Source of the DNA: Candidatus Jettenia sp. AMX2
GTDB taxonomy: Bacteria; Planctomycetota; Brocadiia; Brocadiales; Brocadiaceae
Assembly (NCBI GenBank): GCA_030583665.1
Contig: CP129469.1
Coordinates: forward strand, 1,054,001 to 1,118,000
Direction of reading: 5' to 3'
Length of the DNA: 64,000 bases
Every line of letters begins with the position of its first letter. Position 1 is the first letter of the stretch. This document shows positions 25,184-33,844 of the stretch, in pieces. The notes beneath the pieces were generated by a model. It saw only the letters and a program-made list of their open reading frames with translations, made no database searches and had not been told where the DNA came from. Both the position numbers and the translations under genes were made by a program.

Positions 25184-25213
25184 TTGACAAAGCGTTTTTT
25201 GAAGCGGTAATAT
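25184..25213 (+). promoter_or_regulatory. Promoter of coiled-coil gene 1
   Basis: TTGACA (25184-25189), 18-base spacer, TAATAT (25208-25213). The block GGAAAGATATTGACA and AAGCGGTAATAT is conserved upstream of the third paralog (38040-38069), though the surrounding DNA is diverged. Confidence 0.6.
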
Positions 25214-25278
25214 GAAAATATAATAAAAGCCAGGCACCAAATACCAAAACAGTAGTATTCTGATTATGGAGGGTAGAA

Positions 25279-25659
25279 ATGGCTACTACAATTGAGGAAA
25301 GAGTAGCATACCTTGAGGGCAAGGTAGAGGAGCACACTACAGGGTTGCGCGATGTCAAAGAAATGTTTATTCGCATTGAAGGCAAGTTTGTGCTCCTTGA
25401 ACAGAGAATGTTTGAAACGAACAAAAGAATTGATGATACGAACGAAAGGATCGATGAAGTAAAAGATACTTTATCATCAAGGATTGATGAAACGAACAAA
25501 AGGATTGATGAAGTAAAAGATACTTTATCATCAAGGATTGATGAAATAAAAGATACTTTATCGTCAAGGATTGACAAGCTATTTTATTTTATCATTGCCA
25601 CCCTGGTAAGCGCTTTTGGCTCTCTGATAGGTGTTATGGTTTCTATCTTTATCAGATAA
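25279..25659 (+). CDS. Membrane-anchored coiled-coil repeat protein (paralog 1)
   Basis: A 126-residue protein. The N-terminal helix (TIEERVAYLEGKVEEHTTGL) is shared with two paralogs. A repeat region of 7-residue (RIDETNK) and 11-residue (RIDEVKDTLSS) units covers about residues 50-100, and one C-terminal membrane helix (FYFIIATLVSAFGSLIGVMV) ends the protein. This should be a parallel coiled coil anchored at the inner membrane by its C-terminus. Function unknown; XhlA-like or bridging/spacer proteins have a similar layout. GGAGGGTAGAA precedes the ATG. The DNA repeats of 21 and 33 bases could expand or contract. Confidence 0.8.
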   Translation: MATTIEERVAYLEGKVEEHTTGLRDVKEMFIRIEGKFVLLEQRMFETNKRIDDTNERIDEVKDTLSSRIDETNKRIDEVKDTLSSRIDEIKDTLSSRIDKLFYFIIATLVSAFGSLIGVMVSIFIR

Positions 25660-25957
25660 GAAAAGAAGAAAATCTGAAAAGGCAAAACGATAATTGCGCA
25701 TAACCTGAACAGGGTATAATGTATCAATGTCAAATTGATCAGAATGACAGCAAACAGCAGATTTTCGAAGTTCAAAACGGCATTATTCTGGTTTTACAGG
25801 AATTGAAATGTCTATTTACGATCTAAAGATTGGCTCACATCATCCAAAACTTACTATTTGGAATTTTGGGTTTTGTCCATCGGTAATTATTTGTTATTTG
25901 GGTATTGTGATTTGGCGCTTTTCATATGTTCCAGATATTAGTTCATGGAGGGTATAA

Positions 25958-26524
25958 ATGGCTACTTCAATTGAAGAAAGGGTGGCATACCTTGAGGGCA
26001 AGGTAGAGGAGCACACTACAGGGTTGCGCGATGTCAAAGAGATGTTTATTCATATTGAGGGAAAGTTTGTACTTCTTGATCAGAGAATGTTCGAAACGAA
26101 CAAAAGGATTGATGAGATAAAAGATACTTTATCATCGAGGATTGATGAAACGAACAAAAGGATTGATGAAGTAAAAGATACTTTATCATCGAGGATTGAC
26201 GAGATAAAAGATACTTTATCATCGAGGATCGATGAGATAAAAGATACTTTATCATCGAGGATCGATGAGATAAAAGACACTTTATCGTCGAGGGTTGATG
26301 AAACGAACAAAAGGATTGGTGAAGTAAAAGATACTTTATCGTCGAGGATCGATGAAGTAAAAGATACTTTATCGTTAAGGATTGATGAGACAAACAAAAG
26401 GATTAACGAAGTAAAAGATGCTTTATCGTCCAGGATTGATAAGCTATTTTATTTTATTGTTGCTACCCTGGTAAGCGCTTTTGGCTCTCTGATAGGCGTT
26501 ATGGTTTCTATCTTTATCAGATAA
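25958..26524 (+). CDS. Membrane-anchored coiled-coil repeat protein (paralog 2)
   Basis: A 188-residue version of the protein at 25279, with the same N-terminal block (SIEERVAYLEGKVEEH) and C-terminal membrane helix, but a longer rod: about eight 11-residue RIDE(I/V)KDTLSS units with three RIDETNK-type heptads. The downstream 50 bases are also nearly identical to those after paralog 1, so the two arose by tandem duplication followed by repeat gain. Three consecutive hendecads at 26190-26290 are almost identical at DNA level, a sign of recent expansion. It has a strong ribosome-binding site (GGAGGG). Confidence 0.8.
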   Translation: MATSIEERVAYLEGKVEEHTTGLRDVKEMFIHIEGKFVLLDQRMFETNKRIDEIKDTLSSRIDETNKRIDEVKDTLSSRIDEIKDTLSSRIDEIKDTLSSRIDEIKDTLSSRVDETNKRIGEVKDTLSSRIDEVKDTLSLRIDETNKRINEVKDALSSRIDKLFYFIVATLVSAFGSLIGVMVSIFIR

Positions 26525-26597
26525 GAAAAGAAGAAAATCTGAAAAGGTAAAACGATAATTACGCCTGCTAATATATCATACATTTATTCTAAATTAA

Positions 26598-26848
26598 AAA
26601 ACCACGTCCTCTGGGCGTGGTCAGAGAACCAAGGCTATGCCAGTTATAACTTTCATTAACTATTGCAGAACTGCCTTAGTATTTAAAATTTTGTAAATCA
26701 AGGATGCCTTTTTGAAGCAAACGGGAAAAAACGTTGTTATCCCTACATAAGACAGAAATACTTCCAAATTGTACAATGATTACCGAAGGGTAAACTTATC
26801 CCCTTATAGGGGTAAACCCAAAGCCACCTGCTTCGCGGGTGGATTCTT
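26598..26848. mobile_element. Hairpin-ended relic, IS200/IS605-like
   Basis: Left hairpin ACCACGTCCTCTGGGCGTGGT followed by AAGGCTATGCCAGTT. Right part has hairpins TTTACCCC-type (TATCCCCTTATAGGGGTA) and CCACCTGCTTCGCGGGTGG. Ends of this style bound IS200/IS605 elements, and the intact IS200-like element at 62 kb has comparable hairpins (CCACGAGC/GCTCGTGG). No transposase remains between them. Confidence 0.45.
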
Positions 26849-26861
26849 TACTTTTTGTTTT

Positions 26862-27032
26862 CTAATCCCGAAGGGATGTCATGATTATAGCAAAAGTCAT
26901 ACAAAAGATTTCTAACCCCGAAGGGGTGACATAGGAAACCCACGATCATCTTACTACCATCATGCCACCCCTTCGGGGTTGTTGGTTTTTGGTTGTTCAT
27001 TTACTATAATCATGTCAGCCCTTCGGGCTTGG
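26862..27032. repeat. REP-like cluster (CCCGAAGGG units)
   Basis: Four palindromic units: AATCCCGAAGGGATGTCATG, AACCCCGAAGGGGTGACAT, ATGCCACCCCTTCGGGGTT and CATGTCAGCCCTTCGGGCTT. They are spaced 35-50 bases apart in alternating orientation, several followed by ATGATTATAG. The same family makes a larger cluster at 35903-36411. Confidence 0.75.
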
Positions 27033-27033
27033 T

Positions 27034-27176
27034 GCAACCAAATTCGAAATAATTTCAAATGACAAATACTCAAAGCTCCAAACTATACGTAAACCTCGTA
27101 TAATTAATGTCTTACGGTTATGTATTTTGAAAAACACGCAGAAAAAACAAGAAGTTGATGGATAGTAGTACGAAGG
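27034..27176 (-). repeat. Dispersed repeat, copy D (inverted)
   Basis: Reverse complement of copies A and C: GCAACCAAATTCGAAATAAT, TCAAATGACAAATACTCAAA, TTAATGTCTTACGGTTATGT and AAGAAGTTGATGGATAGTAG in that order. It ends 38 bases before the glycosyltransferase at 27215 and so overlaps its presumed promoter. Confidence 0.75.
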
Positions 27177-27214
27177 AAATATGTGTCCCGAACAGTGTGA
27201 AGGGCCTGTGAGCA

Positions 27215-28357
27215 ATGAACAAATACGTATCCATTCTCCATATCATAACCGGTTTGTCCGTTGGCGGGGCCGAGACCATGCTTTATAAACTTTTGTCCCG
27301 TATAGACAGAAATGTGTTCACGAATCAGGTTATATCACTTACAAACAAAGGGCCACTGGCTGAAAAAATCGAGTCGCAGGGTGTGCCGGTAGAGGCTTTG
27401 GGAATGTGCAGGGGTATGCCAGACCCCGTAAGGGTCTGGAAGTTGAGCCGGTCGATTCGCAATAAGAGACCGGATATTATCCAGACCTGGATGTATCATG
27501 CTGACCTGATAGGCGGATTGGCTGCAAAGTTTGCAGGACATTTCCCTATTGTATGGAATATCAGACATAGTAACCTGGATGCCAAGGCCAATAAAAAAAC
27601 CACTATCTGGACGGCAAAAGCATGCGCTCTTTTTTCCGGAAAAATTCCTGTACGTATTGTAAGCTGCGCTGAATCTTCCAGGGATGTTCATGTTGGTATA
27701 GGGTATCATTCCGGGAAAATGCTGGTCATACCCAATGGTTTTGACCTGGAAGGGTTCCGGCCTGATACTGAAGCAAAGGTCTCGGTACGCAGGGAATTGG
27801 GGCTTGAGACGGATGCTTTGCTGGTAGGCATGGTGGGGCGTTTTGACCTGCAAAAGGACCATCAAAATCTTGTTCTGGCAGCGAAATATCTGAAGGAACA
27901 AGGTATTGATGTTTTTTTTGTACTTTGTGGCCGGGGTGTTGCCAATAATAATGAAATGTTGACCGGTTGGATCAGGGAGGCGGGCCTTACTGATCGATTT
28001 TTTCTTTTAGGGTTCAGAGATGATATTCCGCGTCTTACCGCTGCCCTGGATATTGCGTGTCTTTCCTCTGCTTTTGGTGAAGGATTTCCCAACGTACTGG
28101 GAGAAGCCATGGCTTGTGAGATTCCTTGTGTGGCTACGGACGTTGGTGATTCTGCGAACATCATTGGTGATACCGGAAGGGTTGTTCCACCCAAAAATCC
28201 CGTTGCTTTGGGTAAGGCTTTGAAGGAACTTGTGTGCATGGGGTATGAAGGGCGAGCCGGTCTGGGCCGCTCTGCCCGGAAGAGAATCCGGGAACGTTTT
28301 GAGCTTTCAAAGGTCGTGAAGCGATATGAGGAACTTTATATGGGGCTGTTGAATTAA
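27215..28357 (+). CDS. Glycosyltransferase family 4
   Basis: A 380-residue GT-B enzyme: LHIITGLSVGGAETMLYKLL at the N-terminus, LVGMVGRFDLQKDHQNLVLA opening the donor domain, and SSAFGEGFPNVLGEAMACEI with the paired glutamates. Typical of capsule/EPS glycosyltransferases. It begins an operon with the membrane protein at 28362 (four-base gap). Donor and acceptor unknown. Confidence 0.9.
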   Translation: MNKYVSILHIITGLSVGGAETMLYKLLSRIDRNVFTNQVISLTNKGPLAEKIESQGVPVEALGMCRGMPDPVRVWKLSRSIRNKRPDIIQTWMYHADLIGGLAAKFAGHFPIVWNIRHSNLDAKANKKTTIWTAKACALFSGKIPVRIVSCAESSRDVHVGIGYHSGKMLVIPNGFDLEGFRPDTEAKVSVRRELGLETDALLVGMVGRFDLQKDHQNLVLAAKYLKEQGIDVFFVLCGRGVANNNEMLTGWIREAGLTDRFFLLGFRDDIPRLTAALDIACLSSAFGEGFPNVLGEAMACEIPCVATDVGDSANIIGDTGRVVPPKNPVALGKALKELVCMGYEGRAGLGRSARKRIRERFELSKVVKRYEELYMGLLN

Positions 28358-28361
28358 TTTT

Positions 28362-29606
28362 ATGGAACATCTGCTAGGCTTTATTGCATTTTTCTTTGTT
28401 GCTCTGGTAACGATTTTTTTAGGGCGTATGCAGCCCAGGGTTGGATTTGTACTGGCTGTGGCTTTTGCATGCCGGGCTGCGGCAGCGCTTTTTCATTTTT
28501 ATGTAGCACCACTGCCGGCTGGCACGGGCGATGCCGTAAGTTTTGAACAGGCAGCCTGGTATATGGCTTCCGGTGGACTATCCGATACTCTTGGGGAATT
28601 TCGTGGTCCTGATTCATATTTTATCAGTTTTGTCATCGCTCTTCTCTACGCCGCTACTGACCGGAGCTTGTTAATGGCCCAGTTTCTCAGTGTATTGGCT
28701 GGGGTTGCCAGTGTCTTTGTATCGTGGCTTTTAGCACGTGATTTGTGGGGTGAGCGGATTGCACGCAAGGCGGCATGGGGAGTGGCGATGTTTCCTATGC
28801 TTATACAATATAGCGCATTGACGCTGCGAGAGGCATTTTTTGTCCTTTTTATGTTGTTGGGGTTGCTGGGTGTTGTGCGCTGGGTGCGTTGCAACAGCCT
28901 GGGATGGGCGATTTCAGCATTGTTGGCATTTGCGGTTGCAATCTTCTTTCATGGTGGGGGGGTAATTGCCGCATTGAGCTTTGGTCTATTGGTTATTTAC
29001 AGGGCCGGTCGCAGGCTTGTTGCATCGTTGATGCGTACGAAGATACGGGTGGTGAGTCTGGGACTAGTAATTTTGTTTATCGCAGGATTGCTGTGGTTTG
29101 CAGTGGCCGGGATTGCATTGCCAAAAATTGGAGATTTTGATAGTGCTGTTGATACTGAGCGATGGTTGGAACATACCACTCGTTCGGCAAGAGAAACGGG
29201 AGCTGCAGCCTATCCTGCCTGGTTAACGCCACGAACGTCGTTAGACCTGATCTGGAATATACCTGTAAGAACGGTTTATCTGTTGTTTTCTCCCTTTCCG
29301 TGGGATGTCCGGGGGTTGCATCATCTGATTGGTGTTGTTGACGGGATGCTTTATATGGGGCTGGCGTTTTTGATTTGGCACAACCGGCATTCGTTGCGAA
29401 GAAATCCGGAGGTAAGGGCGATCTTTTGGATACTTTTGCCTGTGTTGGTGACTTTTGCAATTGGTACCGGTAATTTTGGCACAGGATTGCGGCACAGGCA
29501 GAAGCTGGTAGCCGTGCTGATCGTACTTGCGGCACCATTGATTCCCCGCTTAGTATGGAAGCGTAACAGAGATCGATTTACGGTTGCTGACCGGGTAGTG
29601 GTATGA
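28362..29606 (+). CDS. Multi-pass membrane glycosyltransferase-like protein (GT-C type)
   Basis: A 414-residue integral membrane protein with roughly ten membrane helices. Early loop acidic residues (GTGDAVSFEQAAWYMASGG) and a large loop after helix 7 (ERWLEHTTRSARETGAAAYP) suit a polyprenyl-phosphate-sugar-dependent GT-C enzyme or a related polymerase-like protein. No family signature is decisive. It could equally be a membrane protein of O-antigen polymerisation. It contains a G7 run (28956-28962) in the HGGGV helix. Confidence 0.6.
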   Translation: MEHLLGFIAFFFVALVTIFLGRMQPRVGFVLAVAFACRAAAALFHFYVAPLPAGTGDAVSFEQAAWYMASGGLSDTLGEFRGPDSYFISFVIALLYAATDRSLLMAQFLSVLAGVASVFVSWLLARDLWGERIARKAAWGVAMFPMLIQYSALTLREAFFVLFMLLGLLGVVRWVRCNSLGWAISALLAFAVAIFFHGGGVIAALSFGLLVIYRAGRRLVASLMRTKIRVVSLGLVILFIAGLLWFAVAGIALPKIGDFDSAVDTERWLEHTTRSARETGAAAYPAWLTPRTSLDLIWNIPVRTVYLLFSPFPWDVRGLHHLIGVVDGMLYMGLAFLIWHNRHSLRRNPEVRAIFWILLPVLVTFAIGTGNFGTGLRHRQKLVAVLIVLAAPLIPRLVWKRNRDRFTVADRVVV

Positions 29607-29814
29607 TGATTGTATTAGTGAGTTGCCGCTTAAAACAACGTTTTCTTTGAATATAGTAATTGCTAGGCGTTCTTTTTTGTGTGTTAAAAAAATTTTGACA
29701 TCACCGTTTTGTATGCAACACAGTATGCATGCCAAAATGCTTGCTAAAGGAAGACGTGAAGTGATTTGTGAAATGGTATTTATGGTATTCGTGGTATTAC
29801 GGGGCTTGAGCTGA

Positions 29815-30936
29815 ATGCGGATTGCTGTTGTTGGAACTATTTCCTATTCGATGGTTAGTTTTCGCGGTCCCCTCCTAAGAGCGCTTACGAAAGCTGGACA
29901 TGAGGTATATGCATTTGCTATGGATTATAGCATGGCTAGCGAAGAACAGGTTCGAGAACTAGGTGCAATTCCGGTTCGGTATGCCCTTGATCGTACAGGT
30001 ACCAACCCCTTTAGGGACCTTCACAGTATTTTTCTACTACGGAGTTTATTTCGGGGATTTGCAATAGAGTTGGTGCTCAGTTACTTTATCAAGCCGATCA
30101 TCTACGCAACGATTGCCGCACAATTAGCGGGTGTAAGGAAACGTTATGCGATTTTACCAGGCATGGGTTATGTTTTTACTGAATCGGGCAGGTTTCCTGG
30201 TTGGCGACATCGTGCTCTCAACACGTTACTGAAAGGCCTGCTTCGTTATGTTTTTGCTAAAAACGAACGTGTCTTTGTCTATAATACGGATGATGAACAG
30301 GAGTTGCAGAAACTTAACCTGGCTACTTCAGTGCAGCTTAAACGCGTCAACGGGACGGGGATCGACCTTCAACAATATCCACAAGTGGCTGGCCGAACCT
30401 CTCCCGTTACCTTTTTGCTTGCAGCGAGATTGCTTAAAGAGAAAGGCATTCGTGAATATGCCAAGGCGGCACGCTCGGTAAAGGTAAAGTATCCGGAAGC
30501 CCGTTTTGTACTTTTAGGGGGTATTGATACAAATCCCGGTGCGATTAATAAAGATGTGGTTCAGGCTTGGGTTGAAGAGGGCGTTCTTGAGTGGCCCGGC
30601 TATGTTACAGATATTAAGCCCTGGTTAGCCGATAGCAGTGTTTATGTACTCCCTTCTTATCGTGAAGGTGTACCCCGAAGCACCCAGGAGGCCCTTGCTA
30701 CGGGGCGTCCGGTAATTACTACCTATGCGCCTGGTTGTAAAGATACCGTATGTGACGGGGTGAATGGCTTTCTTGTACCGATTCGTGATGTTGAAGCCCT
30801 TGCCGAAAGGATGATACGATTTATCACGCAGCCGGAACTCATTAAGACTATGGGCGATGCCAGTCGTCGTTTAGCAGAAGAACGTTTTAATGTACACGCA
30901 ATTAATCGAAGTCTATTAGAGGTAATGGGGTTATAG
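29815..30936 (+). CDS. Glycosyltransferase family 4, PglA-like
   Basis: A 373-residue GT-B enzyme with MRIAVVGTISYSMVSFRGPL, GTGIDLQQYPQ, FLLAARLLKEKGIREYAKAA and VLPSYREGVPRSTQEALATG. The combination is typical of PglA-like enzymes that add GalNAc to undecaprenyl-diphospho-bacillosamine. The neighbours (PglC-like at 31811, PglE-like at 32655, PglF-like at 39331) support this. No ribosome-binding site is strong; ATG at 29815 begins the conserved N-terminus. Confidence 0.82.
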   Translation: MRIAVVGTISYSMVSFRGPLLRALTKAGHEVYAFAMDYSMASEEQVRELGAIPVRYALDRTGTNPFRDLHSIFLLRSLFRGFAIELVLSYFIKPIIYATIAAQLAGVRKRYAILPGMGYVFTESGRFPGWRHRALNTLLKGLLRYVFAKNERVFVYNTDDEQELQKLNLATSVQLKRVNGTGIDLQQYPQVAGRTSPVTFLLAARLLKEKGIREYAKAARSVKVKYPEARFVLLGGIDTNPGAINKDVVQAWVEEGVLEWPGYVTDIKPWLADSSVYVLPSYREGVPRSTQEALATGRPVITTYAPGCKDTVCDGVNGFLVPIRDVEALAERMIRFITQPELIKTMGDASRRLAEERFNVHAINRSLLEVMGL

Positions 30937-30981
30937 GCGGTAAAGTTTGCGGCTTTGACAATTGGTCGTTCCTTGTAATTC

Positions 30982-31623
30982 ATGATGAACACGATAAAAT
31001 TAGAAAATATTGCTTATCGCCTCAGAGTTTGTGTTCCACTTTTTTTTCGACAGATTGAAAAGATTGCCCGTGGCGTTGTTTCCATTCGTTTCGGCCGTCA
31101 TATAAAGACAGCTGAAGCAATAAGTACTATCCATGGTATTGTTCAGGGCTGGCCAGCAGTGATCCGACCGTTAACAGAATCAGACTTGTCGGGGCTTAAA
31201 GCTTTTTTAGACACGATGCCTGACTTCCACCTGAAGTTTTTCCATCCGCACGATTTCGATGAACAGTCTCTCATAAAAGTTCTTCGATCTCGGGCATTTC
31301 TGAATTATGGGTTATTCATTAATGATGAGCTTACTGCTTATGGATTGTTGAAAGTTTCACCAACGGGATCAGGCTTCATGGGGCAACTTGTGTCTCCGGA
31401 TTGGTGCGGTAGAGGACTTGGCCGATACCTCGTAGCATACCTTTACTGGCAAGCTTCAATAGCAAAGCTTCGCCCAAGAGCCACTATTAGCTGTGACAAC
31501 AAAGTTTCATTACACGCTCATGCGTCTGTTGCTGATTACCGGATAGTCGCTGAGTTGCCAAATAATTATTTAATGATTGAATTTCCAGGGGTGTGCCTTG
31601 AATCACCCGCCTTGTATCTGTAA
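30982..31623 (+). CDS. GNAT acetyltransferase in bacillosamine-type cluster
   Basis: A 213-residue protein. The C-terminal two-thirds form a GNAT domain (VIRPLTESDLSGLKAFLDTM, then GQLVSPDWCGRGLGRYLVAY for acetyl-CoA). The first 55 residues have no recognised domain. Between PglA-like and PglC-like genes, it may perform the N-acetylation step usually done by the left-handed-beta-helix PglD, which I do not find here. That role is inference from position. Confidence 0.72.
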   Translation: MMNTIKLENIAYRLRVCVPLFFRQIEKIARGVVSIRFGRHIKTAEAISTIHGIVQGWPAVIRPLTESDLSGLKAFLDTMPDFHLKFFHPHDFDEQSLIKVLRSRAFLNYGLFINDELTAYGLLKVSPTGSGFMGQLVSPDWCGRGLGRYLVAYLYWQASIAKLRPRATISCDNKVSLHAHASVADYRIVAELPNNYLMIEFPGVCLESPALYL

Positions 31624-31810
31624 GCTGCTTTGACTTATTTTACTTATTAAGAATTTATGATTACTTCATATCCGCATTATTAAGTCAAAATTGCTATATA
31701 CTTTTTGTTTATGAGGATGGATGTGGCCATACAGACATTGATTTTCGTTGATATTTATCTGCAACTCTATTATTTACTGAGTTAGTGAAGATAGTAAACA
31801 GGTTGATAGG

Positions 31811-32437
31811 TTGGGAAGGATAGTGCAAGGTTTATCCTGTTTTAACCAATTATTAAAAAGAAGCTTCGATTTTACTGTATCGGCGGCAGGTTTGATAGTA
31901 ACGGGATGGATAATCATTTTCGCTTATCTGATCATGTCTCTTGATACAAAAAAAAGTGGCTTTTTTACCCAGACCCGCATCGGAAAGGAAGGTAAACCCT
32001 TTACGGTTATTAAAATCCGTACTATGAGGGATATCCCTTCTTTTCATACAACGGTTACTACCACAAATGACCCTCGTATTACATTGCTTGGAAAATTCTT
32101 CCGCAAAACAAAGATAGACGAGTTACCTCAACTGATTAATGTCTTTTTAGGACAGATGAGTTTTGTTGGCCCGCGCCCGGATGTTCCTGGCTTTGCTGAC
32201 AAGCTGACCGGAAAAGACAGGATTATTTTATCGGTAAGACCCGGTATTACCAGCCCGGCAACGTTGAAATATAAAAATGAGGAAGAGGTTCTGGCAGGGC
32301 AGGCTGACCCTGAAAGGTATAATCGGGAGGTTATTTTCCCGGATAAGGTGAGGCTTAACCGTGAATATGTTGAAAATTATAGTTTTGTGAAAGATATTAA
32401 GTATATTTTTCAGACAATATTTTCTAATGTAAAATAA
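31811..32437 (+). CDS. Initiating sugar-phosphate transferase, PglC-like
   Basis: A 208-residue monotopic phosphoglycosyltransferase of the bacterial sugar transferase family: RSFDFTVSAAGLIVTGWII membrane hairpin, PFTVIKIRTM, the catalytic KTKIDELPQLINVFLGQMSF segment with the Asp-Glu pair, and GPRPDVP. It transfers a sugar 1-phosphate to undecaprenyl phosphate, starting lipid-linked glycan assembly. Size and C-terminal SVRPGITSPATLKYKNEEE fit PglC. The start is TTG at 31811 or GTG at 31823. Confidence 0.87.
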   Translation: MGRIVQGLSCFNQLLKRSFDFTVSAAGLIVTGWIIIFAYLIMSLDTKKSGFFTQTRIGKEGKPFTVIKIRTMRDIPSFHTTVTTTNDPRITLLGKFFRKTKIDELPQLINVFLGQMSFVGPRPDVPGFADKLTGKDRIILSVRPGITSPATLKYKNEEEVLAGQADPERYNREVIFPDKVRLNREYVENYSFVKDIKYIFQTIFSNVK

Positions 32438-32439
32438 GA

Positions 32440-32530
32440 AGTTGGGAAGGTGGGAGGTTGAGAAGTTCGGAAGTTAAGAAGTTAAGAAGTTAAGAAGTTG
32501 GGAAGTTAGGAAGATAAGAGGATTGGAGAT
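32440..32530. repeat. Degenerate GTTAAGAA/GTTGGGAA repeats
   Basis: Tandem low-complexity words such as AAGTTAAGAAGTTAAGAAG and GTTGGGAAGTTAGGAAG run up to the ATG of the four-helix-bundle fragment. Sister arrays lie at 33845-33960 and 37895-37970. Confidence 0.7.
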
Positions 32531-32662
32531 ATGGAGAACAGAAGCAAGCCTTTAAGGCATTTTAGGGATCTTGATGTGTATAAATTGGCGTTTAAATGTG
32601 CTATGGAGATTTATCAGCTTAGTAAGTCATTCCCACCAGAAGAAAAATATTCTTATGAATAA
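32531..32662 (+). pseudogene. Four-helix bundle (IVS-type) protein, N-terminal fragment
   Basis: Translates to 43 residues with the start of the four-helix-bundle family (HFRDLDVYKLAFKCAMEIYQ, then LSKSFPPEEKYS). Whole members have about 120 residues and continue with the Q-x-RRSSRSV helix. Here the frame ends at 32660-32662 just after KYSYE, where the aminotransferase gene starts in an overlapping frame (ATG at 32655). It is a truncated gene abutting another. Confidence 0.7.
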
Positions 32663-33836
32663 ACGTATATATCTTTCCCCACCCCACATGGGAGGAGAAG
32701 AAATAAAATTTGTCCAGGAGGCATTTGAGAGTAATTATATCGCCCCCTTAGGTCCTCAGGTGGATGCCTTTGAACGGGAATTTACCGAAATGGTTGGAAT
32801 TCCCCATGCTGTTGCTCTTGCAAGCGGGACTGCGGCAATGCACCTTGCTTTACGAATATTGGGCGTGGGGTATGGAGATGAGGTTATAGCCCCCTCATTG
32901 ACGTTCATAGGGGGTGTTAGTCCTGTTATATTCCAGGGTGCCCGCCTTTCTTTTATAGATTCTGATCGTATCTCGTGGAATATGGATCCTGATTTGTTAT
33001 TAGAAGAATTCAATGAACGGGATGTGAGCGGAAAACTGCCAAAGGCTGTTATTATTACAGATATCTACGGACAATGTGCAGATATGGATAAAATCTTAGA
33101 AGTATGCACCCGGTATGATATACCGGTAGTTTCTGATTCAGCAGAGGCCCTTGGTGCAACTTATAAAGGACGAAGCGCAGGTATCGGTGCAAGGGTAGTC
33201 ATCTATTCTTTTAATGGAAATAAGATTATCACAACGTCCGGCGGAGGCATGCTGGCTTCAGAAGACAAAAAAATAATTGACCAGGCACGGTTTCTTTCTC
33301 AGCAGGCACGCGATGCAGTACCTCATTATGAACATACCCAACTGGGTTATAACTATCGTATGAGCAATATTCTTGCTGCTATTGGTCGTGGACAATTAAG
33401 GGTACTCGAAAAACGGGTACAGGAAAAACGCCGGATATTTGAATATTATAAGAACGCATTGTCTGGCGTACCAGGCATTGAATTTATGCCTGAAGCATCT
33501 TACGGACGGTCAACACGATGGCTGACGATTATTTTGATCCATCCTGAAAAGTTTGGTGCAACCAGAGAAGATGTTCGTATAGCACTTGAGGAACAAAATA
33601 TAGAATCACGGCCAGTCTGGAAACCAATGCACCTGCAGCCTGTGTTCAAAGATTGTCCAATACGTGGTGGCAGTGTCTGCGAATATTATTTTAATCGGGG
33701 ACTCTGTTTACCATCCGGTACTGCAATGTCTATTGATGATTTGGATAGGGTAATACAAACAATTATTGATTGCCGTAAGAAAGAAACCAAAGCTTCCCAA
33801 TTGGCTGTAGATTACGGACAAAGAATAAGTCCATAG
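32655..33836 (+). CDS. DegT/DnrJ/EryC1 aminotransferase, PglE-like
   Basis: A 393-residue sugar aminotransferase. The start ATG 32655 (MNKRIYLSPPHMGGEEIKFV) fits PglE/PseC-type N-termini, and a longer upstream frame only adds the four-helix fragment in another frame. PLP lysine in YSFNGNKIITTSGGGML; VSDSAEALGATYKG; C-terminal SRPVWKPMHLQPVF, typical of UDP-4-amino-sugar transaminases. With PglF, PglC and PglA relatives nearby it likely makes UDP-4-amino-4,6-dideoxy-GlcNAc. Confidence 0.88.
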   Translation: MNKRIYLSPPHMGGEEIKFVQEAFESNYIAPLGPQVDAFEREFTEMVGIPHAVALASGTAAMHLALRILGVGYGDEVIAPSLTFIGGVSPVIFQGARLSFIDSDRISWNMDPDLLLEEFNERDVSGKLPKAVIITDIYGQCADMDKILEVCTRYDIPVVSDSAEALGATYKGRSAGIGARVVIYSFNGNKIITTSGGGMLASEDKKIIDQARFLSQQARDAVPHYEHTQLGYNYRMSNILAAIGRGQLRVLEKRVQEKRRIFEYYKNALSGVPGIEFMPEASYGRSTRWLTIILIHPEKFGATREDVRIALEEQNIESRPVWKPMHLQPVFKDCPIRGGSVCEYYFNRGLCLPSGTAMSIDDLDRVIQTIIDCRKKETKASQLAVDYGQRISP

Positions 33837-33844
33837 ATTACGCA

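Noticed and set aside
25808..25957. Short frame between coiled-coil genes
   Set aside because: Composed of common TTTGGAATTTTGG/ATTTGTTATTTGG intergenic words, which recur upstream of paralog 3.
26095..26440. Repeats of 33 bases as a CRISPR array
   Set aside because: The units are contiguous, in frame, and encode a coiled-coil protein. There are no unique spacers.
29623..29814. 63-codon frame between glycosyltransferase genes
   Set aside because: No ribosome-binding site, no family, and it lies in AT-rich leader DNA.
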